Shown here piece after piece: positions 1 to 7,037 of a DNA stretch of 10,340 bases (position 1 is its first letter; the number at the start of each line of letters is the position of its first letter). The DNA lies in NCBI GenBank assembly GCA_028067895.1, contig JAPTUI010000670.1, forward strand, positions 1 to 10,340, read 5' to 3'. The notes beneath the pieces are model-generated. The model saw only the letters and a list, made by a program, of their open reading frames with translations, was not told the DNA's origin and ran no database searches. The stretch is from Pseudomonadota bacterium. Lineage in GTDB: Bacteria > Pseudomonadota > Gammaproteobacteria > Steroidobacterales > Steroidobacteraceae. The position numbers and the translations under genes are program-made.

Positions 1-361
1 TGCGACTGTTCCGCCATCTCGTGCCGGCTCAGCCGCCCTTTGTGTATACGTAGCCTTCCCTCGTAATCCCAGGCCCATCAGCCACTTATGCCGCAACGTC
101 GCCCCAACGCCGGGAAACTCGCGCTAGCCGCCGAACAGTTCACTGCGTGCCGCGCACAGCCTCCCCAACCTCAGTACCTGGGCGAGCGCCCCTCTTTGGC
201 CGGTGACGGTAGCCCAGCCCGCACTGCGATCCGAGGAGGCTGCAGCGCAGAAGAACGGACCATGGCACGGGCGCCAGGGGTTCAGCGCCCCGTAGCCCCC
301 GCAGGCAGGTGAAAATCTGCCAATTGCGGCGGGTGGACGGGCTTTTCTCTTGACGCACGCC
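1..361. other. region without an assignable gene, possibly the start of another gene at the very edge
   Basis: After the ASST remnant no frame on either strand shows a pattern I recognise. On the minus strand a frame is open from 77 to the window edge and reads WAWDYEGRLRIHKGRLSRHE and then MAEQS, with an ATG at 17-15; it could be the start of the next gene but is too short to name. No tRNA, terminator with a T run, or inverted terminal repeat of an insertion sequence was seen. Confidence 0.4.
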
Positions 362-716
362 TGCCGGAAGCCAGCTGTAGGGGACAGCCTGGATCCGATA
401 GACCCACGGTATCCCTTTCAGCGCACCCGGTCCCCGGTCGACGAACGGGAACATGTATTCCCAGCCGATCTTTCCCGCCGGGGTCACCTGGAAGAACCGG
501 CCCCAGATTCCCTCCTCGATCAGCGTGTTCCCGTTCGGAAGCCGCTCGGCGCTGCCGAGGAACCGACTGAAGAACGTACGCTTCGTGCCGATGTATTGCC
601 AAACCACCTCCCAGCTGACCGAATTGACCTCGAGCACGGGCGAGCCGGACGCCGCGCCCAGTGATTGGGGCCGAGGGCGTGCATGGCGTTCATGTGCAGG
701 TAATCCACCGACGCGG
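362..716 (-). pseudogene. arylsulfotransferase (ASST)-family remnant, frameshifted with internal deletion
   Basis: Two recognisable pieces of an arylsulfate sulfotransferase-type beta-propeller lie in different frames. At about 705-655 the sequence reads VDYLHMNAMHALGPNHWA, the conserved DxLHxNS-type substrate-site region. From 646 to 362 another frame reads SPVLEVNSVSWEVVWQY, FFSRFLGSAERLPNGNTLI, EGIWGRFFQVTPAGKIGWEY and VYRIQAVPYSWLPAG, the C-terminal blades and usual ending of the family. In intact homologues, as I recall them, about one hundred residues with the propeller core separate these pieces; here they are joined across about 10 nt with a frame change. The N-terminal part is absent: the MFS gene ends at 815. 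The gene cannot make a working enzyme. Such enzymes move sulfate between phenolic compounds, which agrees with a phenol-related cluster. Frame change and deletion are seen directly; the size of the deletion is inference. Confidence 0.75.
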
Positions 717-814
717 CTTCGCGCGACCACCAGCGAGGTCTGCACCGCGATCTCCCCCTTGATGCCGCAGTTGCCTGCGCCACCCGGCGCCGACACAGCC
801 CAGCGCAGCCCGCC

Positions 815-2050
815 TCAGCCTGCCGGCTCGGCGGAGCGCACCATGCCGGGGCGCGTTTCCCGCAGGCCCAAACAAAGGAAAAATCCCAGGGATGCGGCCC
901 CGATCGGCAGCCACAGGATGTCCTGGATGCCGAAATGCGCGGCAATCTGGCCACCGATAATGGGCGCGAGACCACCGCCGAACAGCTCTCCGACCGCGAT
1001 GACGAGCCCCGAGGCAGTCGCCATCATTGCCGACGGCACCGATTCGGCACAGACCGGCCCCACGGTCAGGGTAATCAAAGCGTTATTGAAGAAGTGCACA
1101 GCGAACAGGCTGGCGAACAGCGCGGCAATCGATGCGCCCGAGAGCGACTGCAGACACAGCAGCGCAAGCACTGTGCCGACCGTGGATAGGATCATGACGA
1201 GCTTACGGCCGAGGCGGTCCGACAGCCACGGCAGTATCAGGGTTCCGGCCATGGACCCGAAGCCGATGGCCGACATAACGTCGCTCATCTGTCCGAACGT
1301 GAGATGCAGGTGATCGAGGAGATAGTTCGGCATCAGTGCGCTCGTGATCACGAGGCTGGTCAGCCAGCACAGCATGCCGAGCATCAGCAGGCGCACGTTT
1401 CGGTAGCCGAGAACAGTGCGCCAATCGGCCAGCGGATTGCCTCCGGCGGCGCGGACCGGCGGAGCGGCACCGCCGATGACTCGCCACGTGAACCAGGCCA
1501 GAAGCAGCGCCGGAACAATGAAAATCAGGAAAATCAGGCGCCACTCGATGTGCCGCAGGAGCCAGGCGACCAGCAAGGGCGACAGCCCCAGGCCGAACAG
1601 CGTGAGTGTCATCTGCTGGATGCCGATATTACGGCCGTGGTGTCCGGGAGCCGACGCTTCGAGTGTCGCCGAGATACTAGCCGGCGTATAGGCACCATCG
1701 ACAAATCCCATGACCATGCGCACGGCCACCAGCCCGGCAAGGCTCGCCGCGAGCCCGTTGGCGCCAATCAGCAGCGCAAAGGCCACCAAGGCGCCTGTCA
1801 ACACCCTGCGCCGACCGACATGGTCGGACAGGTTGCCCATGATGAGCGCCGCGCTACCCCACGCAATCGACAGCGCTCCGGTAATCGTGCCGATGTCACC
1901 GTAGCCGAGGTGCAGGTCACGCGCGATAACCGGGAAGAGCGTGGAAATGAGGTAGCGATCGATGCCGACCAGCCCGAATCCAAGCGCCAGGACCACTACG
2001 GACCGCATTTCTCGGGAAGCGGCGGCAGGCGGAGGCGGGCTGAGGTTCAT
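815..2050 (-). CDS. MFS transporter (12 TM, probable organic anion uptake)
   Basis: A 411-residue inner-membrane protein with about twelve hydrophobic segments in two six-helix halves and a polar central loop near residues 195-215. The conserved MFS loop motif is present twice: GNLSDHVGRRRVLTG (72-86) between TM2 and TM3, and LPWLSDRLGRKLVMI in the matching position of the second half. Asp31-Arg32 in TM1 (GIDRYLISTLFP) resembles the DR/DRxN pair of the anion:cation symporter and aromatic acid transporter groups, so an organic acid or phenolic compound is a plausible substrate. No signal peptide beyond the N-terminal polar arm. The start at 2050 has no good ribosome binding site; Met15 (2008) just before TM1 is an alternative. 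The gene is intact although both neighbours are degraded, which suggests that it is still selected for. Confidence 0.92.
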   Translation of the reverse strand: MNLSPPPPAAASREMRSVVVLALGFGLVGIDRYLISTLFPVIARDLHLGYGDIGTITGALSIAWGSAALIMGNLSDHVGRRRVLTGALVAFALLIGANGLAASLAGLVAVRMVMGFVDGAYTPASISATLEASAPGHHGRNIGIQQMTLTLFGLGLSPLLVAWLLRHIEWRLIFLIFIVPALLLAWFTWRVIGGAAPPVRAAGGNPLADWRTVLGYRNVRLLMLGMLCWLTSLVITSALMPNYLLDHLHLTFGQMSDVMSAIGFGSMAGTLILPWLSDRLGRKLVMILSTVGTVLALLCLQSLSGASIAALFASLFAVHFFNNALITLTVGPVCAESVPSAMMATASGLVIAVGELFGGGLAPIIGGQIAAHFGIQDILWLPIGAASLGFFLCLGLRETRPGMVRSAEPAG

Positions 2051-2098
2051 GGCTCGGTCGGCGCGCGCAAGAGGTGTGGTGCTGCAGCCGGGACACGC

Positions 2099-2450
2099 TC
2101 ACAGATAGACAGCCGCATCCCGCAGGAATTCGTCGCTCGGCGGAGCCAGCAGGCACGAGCTCGCGAAATCAATCGGGGGCTCGAGGATCGGATTGCAGCC
2201 ATGAGTGGCCCCAGATGGTACGGTATACGCCGGTGGCGCCTCGACCACCGCCCGGAGCCGATCGGTAAACGACTCATACCAGAGCTCGCACATGCGGTCC
2301 CACTCATGCACCCACGTTGCCCGCGGGAGACCTCGCCCTCAGCGGCCAGATTCCTGCCTGCGACAGCGCCTCCTTGCTCCTGAACATCCGGAATGTCGGC
2401 TGTTTCGTCTCGAGAGCTCCAGTGCCCTGACCAGCATCGCCGCACCGCGC
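2099..2450 (-). pseudogene. C-terminal remnant of an EthD-like protein, frameshifted
   Basis: Directly after the CocE fragment, protein-like sequence appears in two frames. In one, about 2425-2310, it reads PTFRMFRSKEALSQAGIWPL and then RARSPAGN. It then continues in another frame from about 2311 with HEWDRMCELWYESFTDRLRA, then VVEAPPAYTVP and a DFASSCLL strand, to the TGA at 2101-2099. The pattern EWD-M---W-E---D-L-A matches residues 77-96 of the intact EthD protein in this window (EWDNMADHWLETYEDFLEAL), so it is probably the end of a second EthD-domain gene. The frameshift near 2311 and the missing N-terminal part make it non-functional unless the frameshift is a sequencing error. It ends 48 nt before the MFS gene. 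Confidence 0.5.
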
Positions 2451-2622
2451 CGGCCGGCCGGTAGACCCCTGCGTACGGGGTCAACCCGCCCCGGATCGCG
2501 ACCGCCCGGTCCCACTCGATAAGAAGTCCGTCCCGCCGCTCGATCCGGGGATGAAAACCCGGATGCCCGCCGAGGCTGGGGCGCACCGTCTTGCGATACG
2601 TCCGGCCGAGGTTCTCGCTCAT
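2450..2622 (-). pseudogene. N-terminal remnant of a CocE/NonD-type alpha/beta hydrolase
   Basis: An ATG at 2622, preceded by AAGGGG at 8 nt spacing, opens a frame of about 58 residues with the start of a CocE/NonD (X-Pro dipeptidyl-peptidase S15-like) esterase: HPGFHPRIERRDGLLIEW followed by the first strand pair ending VYRPAG. In intact members this is followed by several hundred residues with the GxSxG nucleophile elbow and other catalytic residues. Here the homology stops at about 2450 and the frame runs on without family resemblance. A good start site and a missing body indicate truncation by deletion. It begins 66 nt after the PhlG-like gene, so an intact version would have been the next gene of the operon. 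The family call rests on the short N-terminal pattern only. Confidence 0.55.
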
Positions 2623-2688
2623 GCGGCACACCCCTTTGGGCGATGAACGCGAACAGCGGCCCGGCGCGGATGCCCGTCGGCCGACCCG

Positions 2689-3309
2689 TCAGCCGATATG
2701 ACGATAACGGGCGTTGCGACCCTTGCCGTCGACCGAAAGATCGGTGAACGGATTGCGCTTGCGGTCCGTCACCACCCGATACAACGAATACAGCTGCGGC
2801 AGGAATACTTCCCAGTTGCCGACCTCCTGGGCGGCATGCGCCGCCCAGATGTTGCCGTCCTCCACCGTCTCCTTGCAGCGCGTGCCGATCCCGGAGGACT
2901 TGCCGATCACCCCCGCATCGCTCGCCTGCCACTGATGGATGCGATAACCCATCGGATCGCCCTTCTCCATGGCATCCCGATCGAAGCCGAGTCCGGCGGC
3001 GATGATGACATGCTCGTAGCAGATGACGTCGCGGATTTCCGGAGCCACGTCGGCGAGCTTCTCGAACCGGATGAAGATATTCTGCCGCCGCCCATCGTCC
3101 CAGGTCTGGGGTGCGTTATGGATGGCGCCGAGCGGATTGCCCTGCACCACCGGCACCGGCCACTCCAGGGCTTCGTGCTGCTCCGGATGCCAGAGCATGA
3201 AGCCCTTCTCCATGTTGTTCCAGAACCAATCAATCATCCGGGCCGTGACGGCATCGAGCGACCAGTCGATGTGGGTTCCGAGCGCATCGTGCGAGACGGT
3301 GTAGTTCAT
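2689..3309 (-). CDS. DAPG hydrolase (PhlG)-like C-C bond hydrolase family protein
   Basis: A 206-residue protein resembling the 2,4-diacetylphloroglucinol hydrolase family. PhlG is a zinc enzyme that removes an acetyl group from an acylphloroglucinol by hydrolysing a C-C bond. Family-like segments are MIDWFWNNMEKGFMLWHPEQ (25-44), GAIHNAPQTW (61-70), YEHVIIAAGLG (98-108) and YRIHQW (122-127). Near the end, His158 and Glu162 (HAAQE) with NWEVFLPQLY fit the HxxxE zinc pair that PhlG has late in its chain. The protein is much shorter than PhlG (about 290 residues), so it belongs to a compact branch whose substrates I do not know; hydrolysis of a beta-diketone or acyl phenol is a reasonable guess. 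The start rests on the strong GAGGAG site. The 127-nt gap and hairpin upstream suggest that it may also have its own promoter. No signal peptide. Confidence 0.72.
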   Translation of the reverse strand: MNYTVSHDALGTHIDWSLDAVTARMIDWFWNNMEKGFMLWHPEQHEALEWPVPVVQGNPLGAIHNAPQTWDDGRRQNIFIRFEKLADVAPEIRDVICYEHVIIAAGLGFDRDAMEKGDPMGYRIHQWQASDAGVIGKSSGIGTRCKETVEDGNIWAAHAAQEVGNWEVFLPQLYSLYRVVTDRKRNPFTDLSVDGKGRNARYRHIG

Positions 3310-3314
3310 GACAG

Positions 3315-3320
3315 CTCCTC
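3315..3320 (-). promoter_or_regulatory. strong ribosome binding site of the PhlG-like gene
   Basis: GAGGAG on the minus strand, five bases before the ATG at 3309. This is the best Shine-Dalgarno match in the window and fixes the start, because the frame is open upstream to 3477 with no homology in that stretch. Confidence 0.8.
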
Positions 3321-3392
3321 GGTATCTGATGTCGAACCGGACACCGGCGATGCGGCATCCAGACGGTAAATTGGCCTGTAGCCCCTGATATG

Positions 3393-3420
3393 CGCCGCGC
3401 ACGCCGTGGCGCGCGCGGCG
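3393..3420. repeat. GC-rich inverted repeat (8-bp perfect arms, 12-nt loop) in the EthD/PhlG-like gap
   Basis: CGCCGCGC at 3393-3400 is the exact reverse complement of GCGCGGCG at 3413-3420, and the loop itself is partly self-complementary. It lies 16 nt after the EthD stop codon in the 127-nt space before the PhlG-like gene. There is no T run after it in the direction of transcription, so it is not a classic intrinsic terminator. It may stabilise mRNA ends, attenuate transcription or be chance in GC-rich DNA. Confidence 0.45.
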
Positions 3421-3436
3421 GGTTCGTGCGCGCGTC

Positions 3437-4315
3437 TCAGGCCGGCGGAATGCTCCAGTCCCGATACCCCTGCGCATCGATGCGCGCCTCCAGGCTGTCC
3501 GGACGCAGGATCGCAGGAGCGGGGCTGAGCTCCCCGGAGGTCACGAAATCGTAGACGACCCGTTCCATCGTCACCATGGAGAACGTGCTGCTTACGTCGA
3601 TCAGCGGCGCCATGCGGCTGCGGATCAGATCGACGAGTGCCTTGTCGTCTCGCAGGCGGGCGAGACCCATCATTCCGTCCAGCCAGATCTCCTCCATGCC
3701 GGCATACCCGCCGTATCCGCCGTGTTCAAACAAGGTGCCCTTGAACACCTCCGGTGGCAGCCGGTCCTCCATGTTCTGGACATACTTGCGGATGAGACCC
3801 CTGGCGCTCGCCGCTTCGAGAAACACCGGAGCGTAGTCCTCGGTCCAGCGACGCTGGAACTCCTCGAGCGGGATCCGGGGGTGCTTCCTAAACCAGTGAA
3901 TCAGCTTGAGCCCGCCCGACTTGAAATCCGGCCGCTGGAACAACACTCTGCCGCGCGCCAGCTCAAGCACGAATTCCTTGTCTCCGAACTGATGGGGCTG
4001 CATGCGCTGCACGTAGGACTCGGCGGTCAGCGCTTCGAGGAAATCCTCGTAAGTCTCCAGCCAGTGGTCGGCCATGTTGTCCCATTCCATGGGAGACAGC
4101 GGATACACCAACATATCGTCGGTGACGCCGGAGACGCTGAAATGCTGCACATAGCGCCTGAACACTCTCATCGGCGCCGGCGTGGTCAGCATCAGCGCGA
4201 CATGGATATTGCCCCATTCGTAGAAATAGCGCTCCTGGGTATCTTGCCGCCTGCGTCGGCCACATATCAGGAACTTCAGATACTTGGTATCGTCTCGCAT
4301 CGACTCTGACTGCAT
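3437..4315 (-). CDS. tandem EthD / dimeric alpha-beta barrel domain protein
   Basis: A 292-residue protein that appears to hold two EthD-like ferredoxin-fold domains, at about 11-126 and 135-258. The second shows the common pattern LIHWFRKHPRIPLEEFQRRW (138-157) followed by a RKYVQN strand and a helix ending in a MVTMERVVYDF strand. The first has RRYVQHFSVSG (53-63) and EWDNMADHWLETYEDFLEAL (77-96). EthD-type domains occur in proteins tied to ether, polyketide and aromatic degradation; some are enzymes and many have no known activity. A tandem copy could form an intramolecular version of the usual dimer. The start is uncertain: the ATG at 4315 and one at 4300 both lack a clear ribosome binding site, and translation may depend on the ThDP gene ending 19 nt upstream. 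No signal peptide is seen. The EthD call is moderately sure; no function is assigned. Confidence 0.78.
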   Translation of the reverse strand: MQSESMRDDTKYLKFLICGRRRRQDTQERYFYEWGNIHVALMLTTPAPMRVFRRYVQHFSVSGVTDDMLVYPLSPMEWDNMADHWLETYEDFLEALTAESYVQRMQPHQFGDKEFVLELARGRVLFQRPDFKSGGLKLIHWFRKHPRIPLEEFQRRWTEDYAPVFLEAASARGLIRKYVQNMEDRLPPEVFKGTLFEHGGYGGYAGMEEIWLDGMMGLARLRDDKALVDLIRSRMAPLIDVSSTFSMVTMERVVYDFVTSGELSPAPAILRPDSLEARIDAQGYRDWSIPPA

Positions 4316-4334
4316 GGTGACAAAACCGACAATG

Positions 4335-5975
4335 TCAGGAATTTGGCATGATGAACGACCAAGGGGAGGCCTCCGTGGTCGGCGGCACCTGCACGTGGAT
4401 CAGGGAGGGTCCGCGCGAGGCGAGCGCCCGGTGCAGCGCCGGACGCAGCGCGGCCGGGGAATCGACCCGGTAGGCCTCGACGCCGAAGGTCCTCGCCAGG
4501 TCATGAAAGTCCGGGTTGAGCAGTCGCGAGCCGATCTCGTGCCCGCCGAAGCGCTGCTGCTGATCGCGGCGCACGTTCTCGAAGGCGGAATTATCAAAAA
4601 CAATCGTGACCACGCCGATGCCGTACTGCACCGCGGTGGCCAACTCCGGCATGGCGAACATGAACCCGCCGTCCCCGGTGATCGAGACCACCGCCCGCTC
4701 AGGGTGAGCAACCTTCACACCGAGCGCACTCGGGAACCCGAAGCCGAGTGTTCCCTGGTATCCGCAGCTGACGTAAGTGCGCGGTTCGTACACCGGCCAG
4801 CCGAAATTCGAAGTGAACCCCACCTGCGAAAGTTCCTCGACCAGAAATCCATCCTGAGGCAGCACCGCGCGGATGACATCCAGGTAGTCCATCTGCGGCT
4901 GCACTCGGCGGACCTCGACGGCTGCCCGCTCCTTGGCGGCCGCAATCCTGCCGGGATCTCCATCGGCGAGGTACTCTGCAGGCTCGAGCGCCGCCACCAG
5001 CGCCCGCACGCCCGCCTCGGCGTCGGCGAGCAGCGGCCCGTCGGTATCGAGCCGGTCCATCTCGGCCGGGTCGATGTCGATGCGGATGAGTCTGCGGCCG
5101 GGCAGCGCTCGGTGCGCTTGCATCATCGAGCCCCAGCGCATGAAAGGGATCTCCAGGCGCGTGCCGATGCCGATCATCAAATCGACCTCGCCCCACAGGT
5201 GCCACGCCGCGGCCATGTTGACGCCGAGCGGCTGATTCTCGCCGACGATGCCGCGGCCGCCGCGGAAGGCCACGACCGGTGCCTGCAGGCGCAGCGCGAG
5301 CGCCCGCACGGCGCCCGCAGCATGTTGCGCGCCGCTGCCGGTGAAGATCATCGGCCGATGCGCCTCGCGGATCAGCTGCACACACCGGGAGAGCTGCGTC
5401 GCCTCGGGCGCCGCCGACGCCGCCACCTTCACCGCGCCGCCCGGGGCGATCTGCGCCGACTCCGCCAGTGTGTCCCAGCACACGGATACCGCCGCCGGTC
5501 CCTGCCGCCCGTTGAGTGCCGCGCCGATCGCCGCATTGATTGCCGCCGGCGCATCCCCGGGGCGCTCGATGTGCCGCGCGTGCCGGGTGAGTCGCTGCAG
5601 AATGCCGAGCTGGTCGGGCAGCTCATGCAGGTGTCCGCGGCCTTTACCCTTGAAATCCGAGGGCACCTCCCCGGTGATGCACAGCGTCGGGGCACACGCC
5701 CCATACGCGGTGCACATCGCCGCCGTCGCATTGAGCACCCCGGGCCCCGGTACCGGCGCATACACCCCCAACCTGCCGCTCGAGCGGGCATAGCCGAATG
5801 CCATATACGCCAGCGTTTGCTCATGCCGTGCGCCAATCGTGCGGATCTCCCCGCGACGCCGGTACAGCGCATCGAACAGCGGGTAGGTCTGCGCACCCGG
5901 CAGACCAAACACCGTGTCGACTCCGTTAGCGATCAGGGCGTCGACGATCGCTTCCCCGGTGGTTCTCTGGCTCAT
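4335..5975 (-). CDS. thiamine-diphosphate-dependent enzyme, acetolactate synthase-like superfamily
   Basis: A 546-residue full-length protein with the three domains of the pyruvate-oxidase/acetolactate-synthase superfamily. The N-terminal Pyr domain (about 5-170) contains GVDTVFGLPG (18-27) and the catalytic Glu52 in RHEQTLAYMAFGYAR. The central domain (about 195-330) contains FTGSGAQ. The C-terminal PP domain contains the magnesium/ThDP motif GDGGF (434-438) with the partner Asn462 27 residues after Asp435. It should act on a 2-oxo acid or an acyloin-type substrate by ThDP carbanion chemistry (decarboxylation, carboligation or C-C cleavage). No small regulatory subunit (IlvN/IlvH) is next to it, and the catabolic setting argues against a housekeeping acetolactate synthase. 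The 44-nt gap after LysR has no good ribosome binding site. It stops 19 nt before the EthD gene. The family is secure; the reaction is open. Confidence 0.92.
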   Translation of the reverse strand: MSQRTTGEAIVDALIANGVDTVFGLPGAQTYPLFDALYRRRGEIRTIGARHEQTLAYMAFGYARSSGRLGVYAPVPGPGVLNATAAMCTAYGACAPTLCITGEVPSDFKGKGRGHLHELPDQLGILQRLTRHARHIERPGDAPAAINAAIGAALNGRQGPAAVSVCWDTLAESAQIAPGGAVKVAASAAPEATQLSRCVQLIREAHRPMIFTGSGAQHAAGAVRALALRLQAPVVAFRGGRGIVGENQPLGVNMAAAWHLWGEVDLMIGIGTRLEIPFMRWGSMMQAHRALPGRRLIRIDIDPAEMDRLDTDGPLLADAEAGVRALVAALEPAEYLADGDPGRIAAAKERAAVEVRRVQPQMDYLDVIRAVLPQDGFLVEELSQVGFTSNFGWPVYEPRTYVSCGYQGTLGFGFPSALGVKVAHPERAVVSITGDGGFMFAMPELATAVQYGIGVVTIVFDNSAFENVRRDQQQRFGGHEIGSRLLNPDFHDLARTFGVEAYRVDSPAALRPALHRALASRGPSLIHVQVPPTTEASPWSFIMPNS

Positions 5976-6019
5976 GTGTCAAACCGGCTTTTCTGTTGGT
6001 CCATTCACTCCCCAGGGCA

Positions 6020-7006
6020 TTACATCGCGCCGAGCGTGCTGGTCAGTCGCTCGATCTCCGGCCGTCTCGGCAACAATCGCGGCACACGGCCCGGCAGCGA
6101 GCGACTACGGACATCGGGCATGGCATCACCGTCGAGTTCCGCTGCGGCTTTGCGCAGCTCGCCGATGAACCAGCGTTCCACGCTGTGATCAGCCGTTTCG
6201 CGACGCCACTGCATGATGTAAGAAATCACCGGCTCTGCGCCATACACATGTACACGCCTCAGCGGCAGAACCCTCTCGAACAGGGCCATTAGCCCCTCCG
6301 GAACGGCCGCGACATACTCCGTGCTCGCGACGCAGGAGGGTATCGCGAGCAGCGGCAGACTCATCGCGGGCGCCGTCGTGAGGCCCTCGGGCTCGAAGCC
6401 GGCCACGAGCCTGTCGGAGGGCACCACGCGTGGCCTGGCCAGGAATTCCTCCCAGGTGAGACGGGCGGCGCATCGGTTGCGTGTGCTGGCAATGTAGGCC
6501 ACCGGCTCGCTGAACAGCACGCAGTGCGGATGGCTCGGCTGGCTGTTGCCACGGGTCGGCAGGATCAGCACATCGGCCTCGCCCCGGTCGAATTGCTCAG
6601 GCTCGCTGGCCGGGACGTGGGCAATCGTCACGTTCGAGGCGAGCGCGGCGAGCCTGCGCACGGCCCTGGTCAGGAATACCAAGGCAATGTAGTCGCACGT
6701 CATGACCCCGAATTCCCGGCCCGAGGAGGCCGGATCGATATCCGGCCGCGCCACGACGATTGAGCGCATCTGGGCGAGCGCGGCCTGCAGCGGGCCGAGC
6801 AGCCCCTCGGCGAAGGGCGTCAAGGCAAGCGCCCGACCACGCCGCACCAGCAGCGCATCCCCGAAGTGCTCGCGCAGCTCCGCCAACGCATTGCTGACGG
6901 CCGGCTGTGTCAGGTGCAGCCGCTCGGCGGCGCGCGTTGGCCCCCTTTCCACCAGCAGGGCCTCGAGCTTGATCAGGTAGTTGAAGTCCAGGTATTTGTT
7001 TCGCAT
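6020..7006 (-). CDS. LysR-type transcriptional regulator (NodD/NahR-like subgroup)
   Basis: A 328-residue regulator. The N-terminal winged helix-turn-helix covers about residues 8-66, with the signature RAAERLHLTQPAVSNALAEL (25-44) followed by FGDALLVRRG. The recognition helix and the pattern of the first 60 residues resemble NodD, NahR and related regulators of aromatic catabolism or signalling rather than CysB/CbbR types. The remainder (about 90-300) is the periplasmic-binding-protein-like effector domain, which would sense a pathway compound. The gene is not divergent from its likely targets but sits inside the array on the same strand, 31 nt after BKACE and 44 nt before the ThDP enzyme, so it is probably transcribed with them or from a promoter inside BKACE. 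I see no clear T-N11-A operator in the 31-nt gap. The tail after about residue 295 is rich in Arg, Pro and Leu and is not part of the usual domain. Confidence 0.93.
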   Translation of the reverse strand: MRNKYLDFNYLIKLEALLVERGPTRAAERLHLTQPAVSNALAELREHFGDALLVRRGRALALTPFAEGLLGPLQAALAQMRSIVVARPDIDPASSGREFGVMTCDYIALVFLTRAVRRLAALASNVTIAHVPASEPEQFDRGEADVLILPTRGNSQPSHPHCVLFSEPVAYIASTRNRCAARLTWEEFLARPRVVPSDRLVAGFEPEGLTTAPAMSLPLLAIPSCVASTEYVAAVPEGLMALFERVLPLRRVHVYGAEPVISYIMQWRRETADHSVERWFIGELRKAAAELDGDAMPDVRSRSLPGRVPRLLPRRPEIERLTSTLGAM

Positions 7007-7037
7007 GCGTGCCAGTCTCTGAATGATGCGCTACGGA

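Noticed and set aside
88..312. 74-codon plus-strand frame near the window start
   Set aside because: No ribosome binding site or family pattern, biased towards Arg/Ala/Pro/Gly, and against the direction of every supported gene.
453..1313. 286-codon open frame on the plus strand
   Set aside because: Antisense to the MFS gene and ASST remnant; no recognisable motif; composition typical of a shadow frame.
1304..2383. 359-codon open frame on the plus strand
   Set aside because: Antisense to the MFS gene, rich in Gln, Arg and Asp without domain structure.
3310..3477. Upstream extension of the PhlG-like frame by 56 codons
   Set aside because: Arg-rich, runs through the hairpin into the EthD gene, and ignores the strong GAGGAG site before the ATG at 3309.
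4335..5975. Reading the ThDP gene as housekeeping acetolactate synthase (ilvB)
   Set aside because: No ilvN/ilvC neighbours, and a catabolic setting beside a LysR and an EthD protein. Family kept, symbol withheld.
4284..6188. 634-codon open frame on the plus strand
   Set aside because: It lies antisense to the ThDP gene, is rich in Arg/His/Ala/Gly with no domain pattern, and is a GC-driven mirror of a clearly real gene.
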